Under the pieces are notes generated by a model. It was not told the DNA's origin, did no database searches, and worked only from the letters and a program-made list of their open reading frames with translations. Made by a program: the position numbers and the translations under genes. This document shows, one piece after another, positions 19,660 to 31,037 of a DNA stretch of 64,000 nucleotides (position 1 is its first letter; every line of letters begins with the position of its first letter). Source of the stretch: Bathynomus jamesi (lineage: Eukaryota; Arthropoda; Malacostraca; Isopoda; Cirolanidae); assembly GCA_023014485.1 (NCBI GenBank), contig JAJOZX010001575.1:62001-126000 (forward strand). Direction: 5' to 3'.

Positions 19660-20734
19660 TTAGGGGTTAGTCAAGTACCTTGCAGCCGATTCAGTCACAG
19701 AAAAATGGACATGTTAATATGGAGAAAAGGGAAGACGAAACAATGGCAAAATCCAGTTTATGAACTTGGTACCGGCAAATTGCTCGAACGGAATGAATAA
19801 AACTAGAAAATTATTTTACTCAAATCGTATATAAGAATGAGTGAAAAGAACTTTATTTCCAGAAAATTTCAATTCAGACATTACAAAACAAAACAGTACC
19901 GCTTAACAGTGTAACTGGGGAATACAGAAAGGTCTACACTCGTGACGGGGACTGAAGGATTGGGAGGGGAGAAAAGAGGGTGTCGGGGAAGATGATCATC
20001 GTATGATGGCTCGTGGGAACCCCGCAAACCGTATCTTATCGTTGTCTTGTAGACACATCTGCGAGCTCGTGAATATGTTCACTAGACATCGAAAACAAAT
20101 GTTTGCGGGAAAGAGTTTTACCTTCGAAGGAAGCGCCTAAACTCGGGTGTATTCAAAAAAAACTCCTTTTATATACCAAAATACTCGGTACAAGAGGACT
20201 ATATAGAATCTGACAGCAACATCCAATTCGCGTCGAAAGAAGCTCTTGTTATTATACCCTTGCGGAAGAATATTTGAAGATTTAATACATTAAAAATAAA
20301 TAAAATCTACTCCAACGTCCGAAGGTAAGGTCAGATTTACGAATGAGTTTACCATTAAATGATTTCATCCTATTTAAGGCCAGCAAATAAACCAATGACA
20401 CCCTCAAATGATGGGGAAGTCCACAATAGAGCTACATGATGCCGTGGCAAACCATAATTGGCTACCATATACATTTTAATCTATGGATTATTCCATACAG
20501 GCATAAAGACATCTCGGTACCTTAACATAAATGAAATGTATAAATATAGAGTTAGTAACATAGAGGAAATACACGATCGCACAGCGCGTAACTCACCGTT
20601 TCAGAACTGTCACCGAATAGGATTTAACGGGATCCTCCAAGTAATAATCAACGAAAAGGACCAGAAACTAGCACACCGCTCAGGCCAGACGAACGCGACG
20701 TACTGTCCCTACCTCTTGGATTAGCAGCAGCAGC
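19660..20734. other. No gene recognised
   Basis: Intergenic DNA. The open frame at 20458-20724 has no domain and no splice context. Confidence 0.45.
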
Positions 20735-20744
20735 AGCAGCAGCA

Positions 20745-20805
20745 CCGGAATTTGAACCCCCGACCTTAGTCGGTTGAGCACTTCGCTTATAGGAAAACGG
20801 AGTTG
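20745..20805 (-). mobile_element. tRNA-like SINE head (minus)
   Basis: The minus strand has GGGGGTTCAAATTCCGG, a good B box. It is preceded by CAACCGACTAAGGTC like an anticodon-variable region. It lies head to head with the next entry. Confidence 0.45.
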
Positions 20806-20819
20806 CCGACTTACCCAGC

Positions 20820-20905
20820 CAGCGCCTGTGGCTCAACGAGTAAACCGTTATCCTATAAACGAACTGAATACAGAAGGAGGTAGTGCGAATCCCGATAATG
20901 CCGGT
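20820..20905 (+). mobile_element. tRNA-like SINE head (plus)
   Basis: TGGCTCAACGAGTAAACCG (A-box region, from 20828) and GTGCGAATCCC (B box, about 20885) are spaced like a tRNA-derived SINE. Shared words with the neighbour (CTATAA...CG) in opposite orientation suggest two copies in inverted orientation. Confidence 0.45.
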
Positions 20906-20912
20906 AATAATA

Positions 20913-21370
20913 AGAGTTAGAGCAATGGTTCGCATTAGTTGGTCTGAGCCCGGTGCCTCTTCATTCATTATTACTAAGTGAGCCGCAGGCGGTGCGGATC
21001 CTCGGGGCAACACTTCAATAAGAATGTGAAAACGGCAGAAGAAAACGTTCTAATAATTTCAAACGGAAAAGCCTCCGTTTTGGAACATAATTGCAATCAC
21101 AGAAAAATGAGAACGGGTGTTAAAGAGGAAGCCTTAAAAGTAAGGACATCCATAGATGGCTTAACCCCATTTCAAAGCTACGAATTTCAATATTTTGCAC
21201 TCTAAAAATATCAATTACCTCAAAAAAATAAATTTATCAAAATATAAACGAGAAAATTTACAATAAAAAAATATTTCACAAATTGTAAATTAAAAATATT
21301 TTTATTTACATTTTTGTACAAAAAAAAAAAAATTTTTTACACAACAATTAAGAGCTTTTAAATAAATATA

Positions 21371-21427
<57 letters not shown>

Positions 21428-21857
21428 TTTCCCCCCACAATTTGATCTGAAACTGCTTGTGTGTGTGTGTACATATATTTAGAATTTTTAAACTGAAAAA
21501 CCAATCAATTTCGGATCAAATTTGGAATTAGAAAACCTAAATTTTTTTTTAAAAAAAATCCGAAACTAAATTCAGAGATTAAGTTCAGAAACCACCGAGT
21601 AATAAAACCTAACAAACTCCACACCACTGAACTTTCATCATAATTCGACTAAATACCATTACTTTTCATTCACAACAAATTCTTGCGTTCTCCACAACTC
21701 CCGATCTACACAGCTGTGGTGACACGAGGCGTGATAAAAAAAAAAAATTAGTAATTTACCACCACCCTAATAAAAAGGTAACATCCAATGTCCCAGATCC
21801 CCGGGAAGTGGGAGATAGGGGCCCGAGCAAGGGTTAACTTAGCCAAAGTCATTTAAA
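20913..21857. other. No gene; (TA)n at 21369-21425
   Basis: Low-complexity AT-rich stretch containing a 57-bp TA run and poly-A/T blocks. No coding signal. Confidence 0.5.
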
Positions 21858-21859
21858 GT

Positions 21860-22012
21860 GGGGGTGGCCAGCCCGCCGACTCACCGCGACGTACGATACG
21901 GAAAAGACAACCGCCCAGCTCTGGGCAGCACTGGGATTCGAACCGCGATCCGAGGAGTTTCAGCACTGCCGAGCGGCGTCCAAACTGTTCGAGCCATGGA
22001 ACGCTCACCCTT
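21860..22012 (-). mobile_element. tRNA-derived SINE
   Basis: The minus strand begins GGTGAGCGTTCCATGGCTCG (A-box region). After about 45 bp it has GCGGTTCGAATCCC, a perfect B box, followed by CAGTGCTGCCCAGAGCTGGG and a GC-rich tail. The best-preserved Pol III-type SINE head in the window. Confidence 0.65.
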
Positions 22013-23241
22013 AATAATAATAGTAATAATTATAAATAAAACAGAACAGAAACATTAAATAATATAAAAATTTTATGTATATACAATATATATATATTTT
22101 AGTTTCTCCTAAATTATTTTCTACTTCAACGTTTTCTGTAATTACCAAACGAACACTGGAAATGCGATTTATGAACCCTTTTATCACCATAATATCTAGG
22201 AGAAACCACACACCTTGTTCCTACACTCAGGCTGGGTATAAAAAAGAAATAAAATTCGAAGTGGCAAATGATATCCACGAGTTTCTAACCCCATTTCATG
22301 TGTATTATATATATATAATATATATTATATATATATATATATATATTTATTTCAATTAAATATATACAAAATTGATATATGCATAAACCTGGTTTCTACA
22401 TGATATTTACTTACTGAACTATAACAACATTACCCAGGCCCAAGAATTTGCACACCTTTGCAGTAATTTTACTGAGTATTAACACTTGCAATTTCCCTTT
22501 TTTTTTAGTTAGCAGGTAACAAACGGGACCTTCATTTACCTCCCCCCCCAGAGGATGGCGAATAAACGTGAATTCTCGCGTGTCACCCGAGCCCGAGCGT
22601 AAGCGGAGCGGTTGGCAAGCCCAGCTTAACCCGAGACATTGGTGGTAGCGGCGATCGAGTCAGTAACACGTTCCGAATCTAATCCCCGAGCCATCAACCT
22701 TACCACGTGAACTCTCGTATTTATTTCTGAATTATTAAATGGAAAATTGAATTACCGATTTATCAATTCAAAAGCATTCTCTCATTGGTTATCTTAAATG
22801 CAACAAGTTCTCCGATTCGTTCGTTTAGCTGCAAGGAGTGTTTTCATTGGTCAGACGCTTCTAAGCAGCTTGGAAATGTGAACTTTTTTTTTAAGGCCTA
22901 ATGTGGCTGATTTGTCCAAAAGATCTCCACGCGAATGGAAGAAACAAAATATCACGAAATGAGAATAAAAAAAATTCTTGCAACAAAAATGGCGTTTTTT
23001 GAACTTCAAACTATTCGACCTAAATTTTTTTTAAAGATATTCCAAAAATATCCTTAAACACACTCATTCCATACTACACACACTTCCACAAAACTGAATT
23101 ACTTCTATTTCAATCATCACTTATACTGAGAATCACTGAAGCGCAGAAAAAATGGAATAAGTGAAAAAACAGGAACACAAGTACAGACAGAAAAATAAAT
23201 AAATAAATAAAATAAATAAATAAATAAATAAAATAAATAAA

Positions 23242-23275
<34 letters not shown>

Positions 23276-24054
23276 AAAAAACATCTGAAAGTTTTAATAT
23301 GAAAATAACTTTTCTAATACGAGATTCCTACAAACATTTCTACTCCATTTTGAAAACGTGTTAAGTTAAAATTATGTAGAACTATACAGTTAAACTTCAA
23401 CTCAGAGGGGAGGGGAAATTGAGACGGGACTTCTAAATACATTCTTGAAATTAAATACCTAATTATAAGACTTCCTAACCCTAAACCTTCTACATTTGTC
23501 TTTCCTAGAGACAAAAACGGTGCCAGAATAAGGTTTGCCATGAAGAAATGAGAGGAAACAGTGCCAGAATGGGGTCAAGGTAATGACGGTGATGGTGTGA
23601 AACAGACACTAGACTACTCCCACGTGTGACCGCCAGTGGGAAGGGGGAGTAGTGAGTCAGTATGACGAAGCAATGAAATGGAAAAGGGGTTAATTTGTTC
23701 CCTTTAAATGGGCATGGTGTACGACATGTCTGATCCTTTGGGGGCGCTTGTGCAAGGGAATACCCACAAGGCAGGGTGAGTTCGCCCGCACACCTCTCTC
23801 AGGAGAGACATCTTGGGCCTTCTGCTCCTGAAGGGGCCTTGGCGCTTTACCTGAAACATAACGAGTTTTTCAGAACTAACGATTACCCTGGTCAGATTTG
23901 TGAGAAATATTTATTGGCACTTAAACCTTATTTCAAAAGGACTTTTCACTTCAACATTTCCTCACTTCATTTAACAAGAATGAACGCGCGCAAAATATCC
24001 TGCACTCAAACGCGACGGAAGAGAGAAAAAATTAAAAGTGATCGAGGAACTTAC
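22013..24054. other. No gene recognised; microsatellites
   Basis: Holds a TA run (22306-22350), a GC-rich block (22555-22700) that could be another SINE, and AAAT repeats (23190-23275). The 3' terminal exon(s) of the DHHC gene should lie here or further left on the minus strand, but I could not identify one. Confidence 0.4.
23190..23275. repeat. (AAAT)n microsatellite
   Basis: About 20 interrupted AAAT/TAAA units. Confidence 0.9.
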
Positions 24055-24166
24055 CTGTTCAACGGCAGTTTCATCCGAAAAGATGGCTGAGAATTGGTCA
24101 CACATTATGGCGATTACAAACAAGCCGAAAAGTATGCTTTCCATCGATAGAATAACAGAATGCATT
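24055..24166 (-). CDS. Dnz1: DHHC palmitoyltransferase, exon D (third/fourth membrane segment)
   Basis: 112-bp exon with acceptor TTTGCTTCCAG before 24166 and donor GTAAGT after 24055. Its phase joins exon C exactly (TT|A gives Leu). It encodes MHSVILSMESILFGLFVIAI, a membrane helix, then MCDQFSAIFSDETAVEQ. SDETAVE sits where DHHC enzymes carry the TTxE motif. The same spacing and wording as in fly Dnz1 (from memory) supports the family call. The exon ends at a codon boundary, so at least one more coding exon should follow on the minus strand. It was not found down to 22 kb, which leaves the cytosolic tail unannotated. Confidence 0.8.
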
Positions 24167-25854
24167 CTGGAAGCAAACAAAATCTCAAATTTTACTCTGA
24201 TCTTCATCGGGATTCAGTTGTTGAGGTAAAACTAAGCTGACCAGTGTTCATGGACTGGATAATAAAGGGAATGTTACTGCTCAGTACTACGACGTATACT
24301 TTTGTTTTTTAAGGTCTACAGAAACGGAACCATGTAACAATGTAATCATGGAGGGGGAAACATGGTAAAAACAACCATGGTATTCAAGACGACCTTGGTT
24401 TTCCAACCACTTATTATTTATTAAATACAGAATGAATCAATGAATTTAAAATCCTTTAAAACTAAAACAATATCATGGAAGGGAAAACTCAAAATAAGGC
24501 GATGAGTAAGAGAAGAAAACGTGCGGAAAATGAGGCTTCTTAGTTTCAGTTTTTTTTGGGGGGAACCTCATCTTCTAAAGGGATGAGCATCAAATATCCC
24601 CAATGCAGACATTTAATATGAAGGAAGCATCTTAACTTTTATCTCTGGGCCACTCGTACCTTACAAGGACATTATTTACTCAGTTACCTAATCAAACACT
24701 TAAAATGAATGGAAACTGTTAAGACCTAATTCCAATTACGCTGAACTACTCGTGATATTTCACTACATTTAAAATGGAAAAACAAATACAAACTAATTAA
24801 AAATACGATGACAAATAATCTTCCACTTTTCAAATGAAGAACGAAATATGGTAGTAAACTCTCTCAACTTATTAGTGCAATGATTAATCTTTTTTGATAA
24901 CTAGTCCCAACAAGAACTATGTTAAGAACTATGTTGGAATGACATCATTGTTCCCCTCCTCTATTTGTAACGATGATCTTTAGTGCAAAAACTTAGTCTT
25001 GCTCATGACACTGTGTGGGTGAGTGTGGGTGAGTGTGGGTGAGTGTGGGTGAGTGTGGGTGAGTGGGGTCATATATTTAAGTGAAGCGGCTCAAAAGTTT
25101 TAGCCCGGACATGAAAGTGTGATGAATGAACAAGATCAACCCAGTATGACCCATCCAAATTTTTTGGTCAGGGACATATTCTAAAATAACACTAAGTTTT
25201 TTCTTATCAGAACAGTGCTTTTAGCTTTGATACAAACCTTTGTTAATAAGATTAACAGAAGCATAGCTGTTCCCACTCCAAAGGAAAACTTAAGCTTCAA
25301 GTAGATCTATTAGAAAGATTTTTAAATCTCCTAGAACGTTTTATATTATGACAAATTTTTGGCAAATGTTCAACTAAAATAATGAAGAGTCATCCTGTAG
25401 TAACAGAGTACCTGACAATCCAGTCCTCGTGTACACAACACGCATGAAAAATCTAATTTCCCAAACCTAACATGACCTTATCCAATCTCTCCCACGAGAG
25501 AAAACCTCTAGACTCGTGCAAAGCTAGACTAGTTACACAAAAAATCTTGAACTTCTTGTATATTTATCCAAAATTTATTTTCAAAATATTCTATCACTAA
25601 CTTATTACACTATTCAATTCACGCTTTGAAATAAAAAAAAAAATCAAGCTTTTCAACCTTCATCTAAGGAGTTTTTAACAAAACAAGCAGTCCCCCAGTT
25701 TGATTCTGTCCATAAATAAACTGTTAAGGAATAATACTGTATGTCTAAACAAAAAACCAGGAGGCAAAACAGGTTAAAAATAGAAGGATTAATCAAACAA
25801 AATTAAACGGGGATAATCAAGTTGAAACACGTAAAAACAATTTAAATTGCTTAC
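24167..25854 (-). other. Intron of the DHHC gene
   Basis: 1688-bp intron with GT-AG ends. It contains a 10-bp minisatellite at 25012-25066 and no recognised transposon. Confidence 0.75.
25012..25066. repeat. Minisatellite, unit GAGTGTGGGT
   Basis: Five to six perfect tandem copies of a 10-bp unit, intronic. Confidence 0.95.
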
Positions 25855-26013
25855 AATCTTCCTTGTTTGATCATCAGATCTTTAGGACACATGCGACAGT
25901 CCTTCAGCCATGAGTAGGCAATGAGAGCAAGAGCATACACTGACATCATCCCAACAAAGATCAGAAACTGAAGAAAGTATTTTTGATTCCATTCCCCTAC
26001 ACAGTTGTTAATC
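25855..26013 (-). CDS. Dnz1: DHHC palmitoyltransferase, exon C (after DHHC; membrane segment)
   Basis: 159-bp exon with acceptor TTTTTAACTGCAG and donor GTAAGC. The first base completes the Trp of DHHCPW. It then reads INNCVGEWNQKYFLQFLIF, the conserved NNCVG-x-x-N-x-x-Y/F-F block after the catalytic motif. The hydrophobic FVGMMSVYALALIAYSW is a membrane helix. CRMCPKD with two Cys lies on the loop. These are invariant in the DHHC S-acyltransferase family, which moves palmitate from an autoacylated Cys to substrate cysteines on Golgi or plasma membranes. Confidence 0.92.
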
Positions 26014-26309
26014 CTGCAGTTAAAAAGTTAAGGAACTGAACAACAGTTGAAATCCATAATCAAATAGGGAAAAGATACAAAATCAACATGGAAAAGGTTT
26101 TGCTTAAAAATAAATAAAATCCTTTGAATGAAGGCTTTCTTTTCCTACACTATAAAATTCAATCCATTAAGTAGTAGTAGTAGTAGTAAAGCATCTAATG
26201 ATTACTGTCAGTATTAAATTTAAGTGTAATACTGTATAGAATATGTTATAATCAGTGATGGGCAGTATCTAGATACATGTATCGCCGATACGTATCGATC
26301 GATACTTTT

Positions 26310-26500
26310 GTATCGGTATCGGTATCGCTTTAGCTACTTGACAAAAGTATCGATTTATCGGTATCGGTATCGCTTTAGCTACTTGACAAAAGTATCGATT
26401 TATCGGTATCGGTATCGCTTTAGCTACTTGACAAAAGTATCGATTTATCGGTATCGCTTTAGCTACTTGACAAAAGTATCGATTTATCGGTATCGCTAAG
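26310..26500. repeat. Tandem subterminal repeat of the hAT
   Basis: Four copies of a 40-46 bp unit built from TATCGGTATCGC, TTTAGCTACTTGACAAAAG and TATCGATT. The copies differ by loss of one TATCGG hexamer. It looks like an amplified array of transposase-binding sites. Confidence 0.9.
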
Positions 26501-26805
26501 GTCAATTTTCTTAAATGTATCGAAAAAAATCGATACATCGATACATTAATAAGAATTTTTAAATATTTAAATAGATGTTATAATATGACACTACTGAGTT
26601 ATATTTATGAATATACATAAATAATAATATTATTAAATATTTATTTAATGACAGTACTACTATACTGGTCATGTCACACAGTACGGCGCAACGTTTAAAC
26701 ACGTTTGTACTCGTGTTATTGAGATTAATTAACCATAATATAGAAACACTCATATAATATAGAAACGCTCAATGGTGTTGCAACACTATTGGCCATGCCC
26801 ACTCG

Positions 26806-27195
26806 GTGTTGAGTTTAAACAGGTTCATACTTGTAACGCAGCGATTCCTCAGCGAGCAGACCCCCCAGCAACAACTAAGTGATGCTGCATCTGACGGAAG
26901 TGCAGATGATTTCTTCTGTTATGAGTCTGCTTCCACTAATGTCTCTGCAACCCAAGATTCCACTGAGATGGAAGTTTTACAGTATCTGGGTGACGGAAGT
27001 CATTCTCTCCAATCTCTGAGACAGTACCCAAATTCTAGGGTCTTCCTGAAGTATAACACACCACTACCATCCTCTGCTCCTGTAGAACGGTTGTTTAGTT
27101 TGGCTGGTCGCATTCACGCTCCAAAAAGGAATAGACTGTCTGACCAGATGTTTAGCCAGCTGGTATTTTTGAAGGGTAATAGTAATTACTTTTAA
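26806..27195 (+). pseudogene. hAT transposase C-terminus (hATC)
   Basis: The final frame has SLRQYPNSRVFLKYNTPLPS, SAPVERLFSLAGRIHAPKRN and RLSDQMFSQLVFLKGN, the dimerisation domain of hAT transposases. The BED finger and DDE core are missing, so the copy is non-autonomous. Confidence 0.85.
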
Positions 27196-27532
27196 TTGTT
27201 AGTGTAATATTTTCAGTCATTCATGTATCCTACAAAATTAAAACATACTTTCATTAAATAAAGCAATTGTTTTTATTTACATCTATAAAACCCATTAAAA
27301 TGTCGTTGATTTTACTTACAGTGCGTACAAATTACTAGTATAAACAATAATATCTAATACCTACATATTAAATGAATAATTATAAAAATGTACCGGCGAT
27401 ACATGTATCGGTATCGCTTAAGACATCTAGAAAGTATCGATGTATCGGTATCGCTTTAGCGATTTTCATGTATCGATGCCCATCACTGGTTATAATATAA
27501 CATTCTTATACAGTATTACACCATATAAGTGC

Positions 27533-27610
27533 ATCAGAGTGGCATCATTAATTGCAGTATCATCATATAACAGTTATATGATGATACTGCAATTAACAAT
27601 GCACTCTGAT
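27533..27610. other. Near-perfect hairpin in DHHC intron
   Basis: 27550-27571 and 27573-27594 are exact 22-bp inverted repeats around one base. Flanking ATCAGAGTG (27533) and CACTCTGAT (27602-27610) extend the stem with small bulges to about 78 nt. It could be a tiny snap-back MITE or a miRNA-like precursor in the host pre-mRNA; the sequence alone does not decide. Confidence 0.75.
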
Positions 27611-28212
27611 TTCAGTTCAAATGTAAAGAAGATGGAATTATATTACAGTAAACATAGACTGGAGCTAATTACTCTCATCCACAATAAACTTCTATCAGTC
27701 TTATAAATGTAGACCCTAATTCTACAGTAATCCCTTAGTTATAGAAGCTCTATACTTTGGAAAGTTATTTTTGTTTTTCTAACATTATTGAATAATGTTA
27801 AACACTTTCTTTATTTTCACTTGACTCATTCAAAATAAAAAAATCCACTTATCAGAGGTAAAGTGATCCTGAGTAAGCAAGATTAATTCATCTGTTTTAC
27901 TAGACACAAACTCTCTTCATTTATATCCAATTAAAATGAATAGGTCTGATTTAAAAATAAAAACCTAAGATTTTCTTAATTACTAAAATCAATAATTTCA
28001 CTAGCTCTGTGAGCTTTTAATCATTAAATCTATACATTTAAGTTATCAATTTGTTAAGAGAAACATCAGAGCTTAATTTTTTGAAAGAGTAGTGGCATGG
28101 CTTTGTGAAACAACAAGATAATCTGAGTGTTACTCTAATTTTATGTAACACTTTTTAACACCTAAACCTATAAATGACTACCCATAATTTGAGATGTTAC
28201 AATTGTACCTAC

Positions 28213-28333
28213 CAAGGGCAGTGATGATCCATCCTCCTTATGCATCTCTGACACACGCGGCAGTGATGAGCGCGAGGAGGTCTGTACATTTCGCACCTGG
28301 CACAAACTGTCCAGTCATCATTCTTGTCTGCTC
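28213..28333 (-). CDS. Dnz1: DHHC palmitoyltransferase, exon B (Cys-rich DHHC domain)
   Basis: 121-bp exon with acceptor CCTCCTCTGTCAG and donor GTAGGT. It encodes [34 protein letters not shown] and DHHCP, the zinc-binding Cys-rich domain (C-x2-C, H-x2-C, C-x2-C) and the catalytic Asp-His-His-Cys. Both zinc sites are complete, so the active site is intact. The phase fits exon A (G|GA, Gly) and exon C (TG|G, Trp). The enzyme S-acylates membrane-linked proteins. Among families I know, the spacing [17 protein letters not shown] is closest to fly Dnz1. The name is inference from memory; the DHHC call is certain. Confidence 0.95.
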
Positions 28334-28903
28334 CTGACAGAGGAGGCGGCAGTAAGTGTAAAGGTCAATCAATTGAACTAAATGCAGAGGAATGTAAGCT
28401 ACAGATGCAAAAGATCTTATATGGAGTAAATATATCCAATCAAAATAAGATTTATTATGAGTGCTCTCAACTAACGATCTCCTAGTTTATCCTTAATAAA
28501 ACCCATTTTCTTTTTGGTTTTGCATTGAGACAAAGGCAAAAGTAAGTGAAAATGAGTGATGGAACTTTAATTAGGCCTGTATGTTTCTGGTACACCTTAT
28601 TTCCTTCTGTAAACAAATAATTTCTAAATATTTAATTTTAATGTCTCAGTGGGATAAGCTGAAGCCAAATTTAAACATTCAAATAAAAAATTATTTAAAT
28701 TAGGCCAAGTATAAAAACAAATACTGCAACTGATGTAAAGGTTTCCAACCAATAAAATTACATCTTTTAAACATTCAGCTGCAACAAATCGGGCCATCAT
28801 GTACTATCCCGTTAATCCAGTTTTCTGCACAGGCATAAACTAGTAGATAGTCAGTTTCAAATGGTATTTATTCTATAAGAACAAGCGCAATACAATCCTT
28901 TAC
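28334..28903 (-). other. Intron of the DHHC gene
   Basis: 570-bp GT-AG intron with no recognised element. Confidence 0.8.
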
Positions 28904-29043
28904 CTGAATGCATGTCTGAGAAATCAATCCTACTTTGGGGCAAAGGAACAATTCCAGGATCACTGAAAACTGCTCGTACATGCGCCATCATTGTTAAAAA
29001 CACGAGAATGTTAAAGCTTAGAGCATGGGCTGTCCCCCATAAA
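28904..29043 (-). CDS. Dnz1: DHHC palmitoyltransferase, exon A (membrane segment and DPG motif)
   Basis: 140-bp exon. The acceptor TTTTTATTTCAG precedes it at 29044-29055 and the donor GTAAAG follows 28904. It encodes LWGTAHALSFNILVFLTMMA (second membrane helix), HVRAVFSDPGIVPLP with the family DPG motif, and RIDFSDMHS, a sequence characteristic of the Dnz1 subgroup. One base is left over at the 5' side, so an earlier exon must supply the first membrane helix and start codon. I did not find it between 29.1 kb and the window end; it may be short or lie outside. Confidence 0.9.
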
Positions 29044-29453
29044 CTGAAATAAAAATACATTTCTATTAATTAACAATAATAATTAAAATAAAATCTATTA
29101 TATTAGATTTTACTAGTTTTATAGTTACTTTTATGTCCTTATATTAAGAGATTCAGTGTCATTCCTACAGAGTAAAATAACTTTCGGAATGCTTGAAGTT
29201 TACAAGACAGCAACTGTGATCATGTGAAAAGGCCTATTACAATACACTTAACACTCAATGTTATTCAATTACTAAACTTATTAATCAAGCCTAACCCAGT
29301 TTCCAAGTTTTGCTGAAACTGAGTGACTGACCTTATTTTCAACATATTTCCTAATTTCAATAATTGGTTAATTTAATTTGGAAGTACTATACAGTAAACA
29401 AAATGCAGCTTAGACTGACATCCTAATACTTTTTTTGTAAGTTGGTCTAGACC
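29044..29453. other. Probable intron, no feature
   Basis: Upstream of exon A on the minus strand. No exon or transposon recognised. Confidence 0.5.
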
Positions 29454-29861
29454 CGAGGTGTCCAACCTTTTTTGAGGAATTGAGCTACTCTTAAACTCTG
29501 GCTAGGAAGAATGATCTACCTAGTCTGTCTATATTCAACTGTCTTCCATGCCTCCCACTTCAACCCTCTTCCCATATTTTACAATTGGCATCATGTCACA
29601 CCATTACTTTTAATATAATAAATTTTAAGAACAAAGTTGCAAACTTTTAGGGGGAAAAAAAAAAATTTAAGTACAATAATTTTTAAAATCTTGATAAGAA
29701 ATTAGATTCAAATAATTAGTTATGAATCATTGTGTGTATCTGCATTAACATTCATTTTACAATTATTTTCTATACTTATTATTGCAATTTTGGAGAAATG
29801 ACCATTTCTACCCTGCAATCAACCAAAAATTGCTTTGTAATTGACTGGATGGACACCCCTG
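29454..29861. mobile_element. hAT-type MITE, ~408 bp
   Basis: Ends CGAGGTGTCCAACC and the complement of CAGGGGTGTCCATCC, the common hAT TIR form CAGGGGTGTCCAA. The flanks GTCTAGAC and GCTTGACA are weakly alike, as in an old target duplication. Non-coding inside. Confidence 0.65.
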
Positions 29862-30388
29862 GCTTGACATATTAATATTATATTGAAAGTAAAATGGGCT
29901 ACCCTACAATACTTTATAATCATCTTGAACTGGATAAAATTAACTTGTAATAAGAAAAAATAAAGAGCTTTGAAGGATGTTTTACTGCAGTGTACTTAAG
30001 ACCAATTTTGGAGAAACTACCATATAAAGAACACCAAATCATAATTGTGTGTAGCACCAAGACAATCAAGAAGAGGTCCAGTGCTAGTGTCTGAGAAACT
30101 GATAATTAGAAAATGGACATTAGGCCCTAATGGCTATGAATTCCTCTCAATTATCCAAGTTGAAAATTAATGAAAAGTACTCTGAATGCAGCCCTACCTA
30201 TGGTATCATATAGGCTTACTCTATAGTAAAATCTTAATATTTTGATAAATTGTAGACTATTAAGGTAATTTGAACATGGTCATAGATGGTGCCCAGTATC
30301 CACAGACCTTTTAAATAATGACAAAATGTAACTAAGGTTATACTTCACAGTACATAATTCCAAGATTTTAACATTTATGAGTTCACTA
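29862..30388. other. No feature recognised
   Basis: AT-rich spacer between two elements. Confidence 0.5.
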
Positions 30389-31037
30389 CAACAATCCCTC
30401 ATTATAGCGTGGTTCACAGTGCGCAGTTTCGATATTGCACCATTAGTACTTTATGCCCATTGTTTACTTATAGCACATTATCCCCCAATATAGTGCTATT
30501 TGCGGAGTTCATTTTGTTAAAATAATAAAATAAATATATGCTCACCTAATAAATATAACAAAAACACATCATAATCATGCTTAAATTTAAGTTAAAATCA
30601 TATCAAATATAAATAACACACTGTATAATAAAAGCACCATTAACCTTCCACCGCCATGACTCCAGATTTGAAAACATTTACTGGAGCACAGCTCTGAATT
30701 TACTTTTTTTCCCCTTACACCACTAGATAGGTTAATGATAGTAAACTCTTGAATTGACGACATACCAATTACAAATTGTTTTAGCTAAACATAATAATAC
30801 AATAATGTACAGTTTATAACTCACCTTAAGTTTATTTATTCATTGCAGCAGCAACAGTGGACGATGTTAGACCTTTGCATGTAGGCATTTGTTGTGAATT
30901 TACCGCCATGTATGCTTGGCCACTGATCAATGGCTTTCTGTGTGATCATTACAGCAGATCTAGTGCCTGGAGCTGGACCCTCCTTCACAATTCTGCACAG
31001 CTTAGTCAAATGAGATGGCTTAATGGATCCTTTGTGT

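Larger units (their letters stand above)
26253..27488 (+). mobile_element. hAT element, internally deleted, in DHHC intron
   Basis: The TIR begins CAGTGATGGGCAGTATC; the right end is the complement of CAGTGATGGGCATCGATAC. A perfect 8-bp duplication GTTATAAT flanks it (26245-26252, 27489-27496). Subterminal TATCGGTATCGC and TATCGAT words crowd both ends. It is in antisense orientation to the host gene. Confidence 0.95.
26014..28212 (-). other. Intron of the DHHC gene with a hAT insertion
   Basis: A GT-AG intron splitting the Trp codon of DHHCPW. The hAT at 26253-27488 accounts for 1.24 kb of its 2.2 kb; without it the intron would be under 1 kb. Confidence 0.8.

Noticed and set aside
20458..20724. 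88-codon open frame
   Set aside because: No recognisable domain and it overlaps SINE-rich DNA.
22555..22700. GC-rich block with loose A-box and B-box words
   Set aside because: Spacing between the boxes is too long and the match too poor to call a SINE.
26308..26499. Open frame of repeated YRYRFSYLTKVSI
   Set aside because: A by-product of the tandem hAT end repeat; not a protein.
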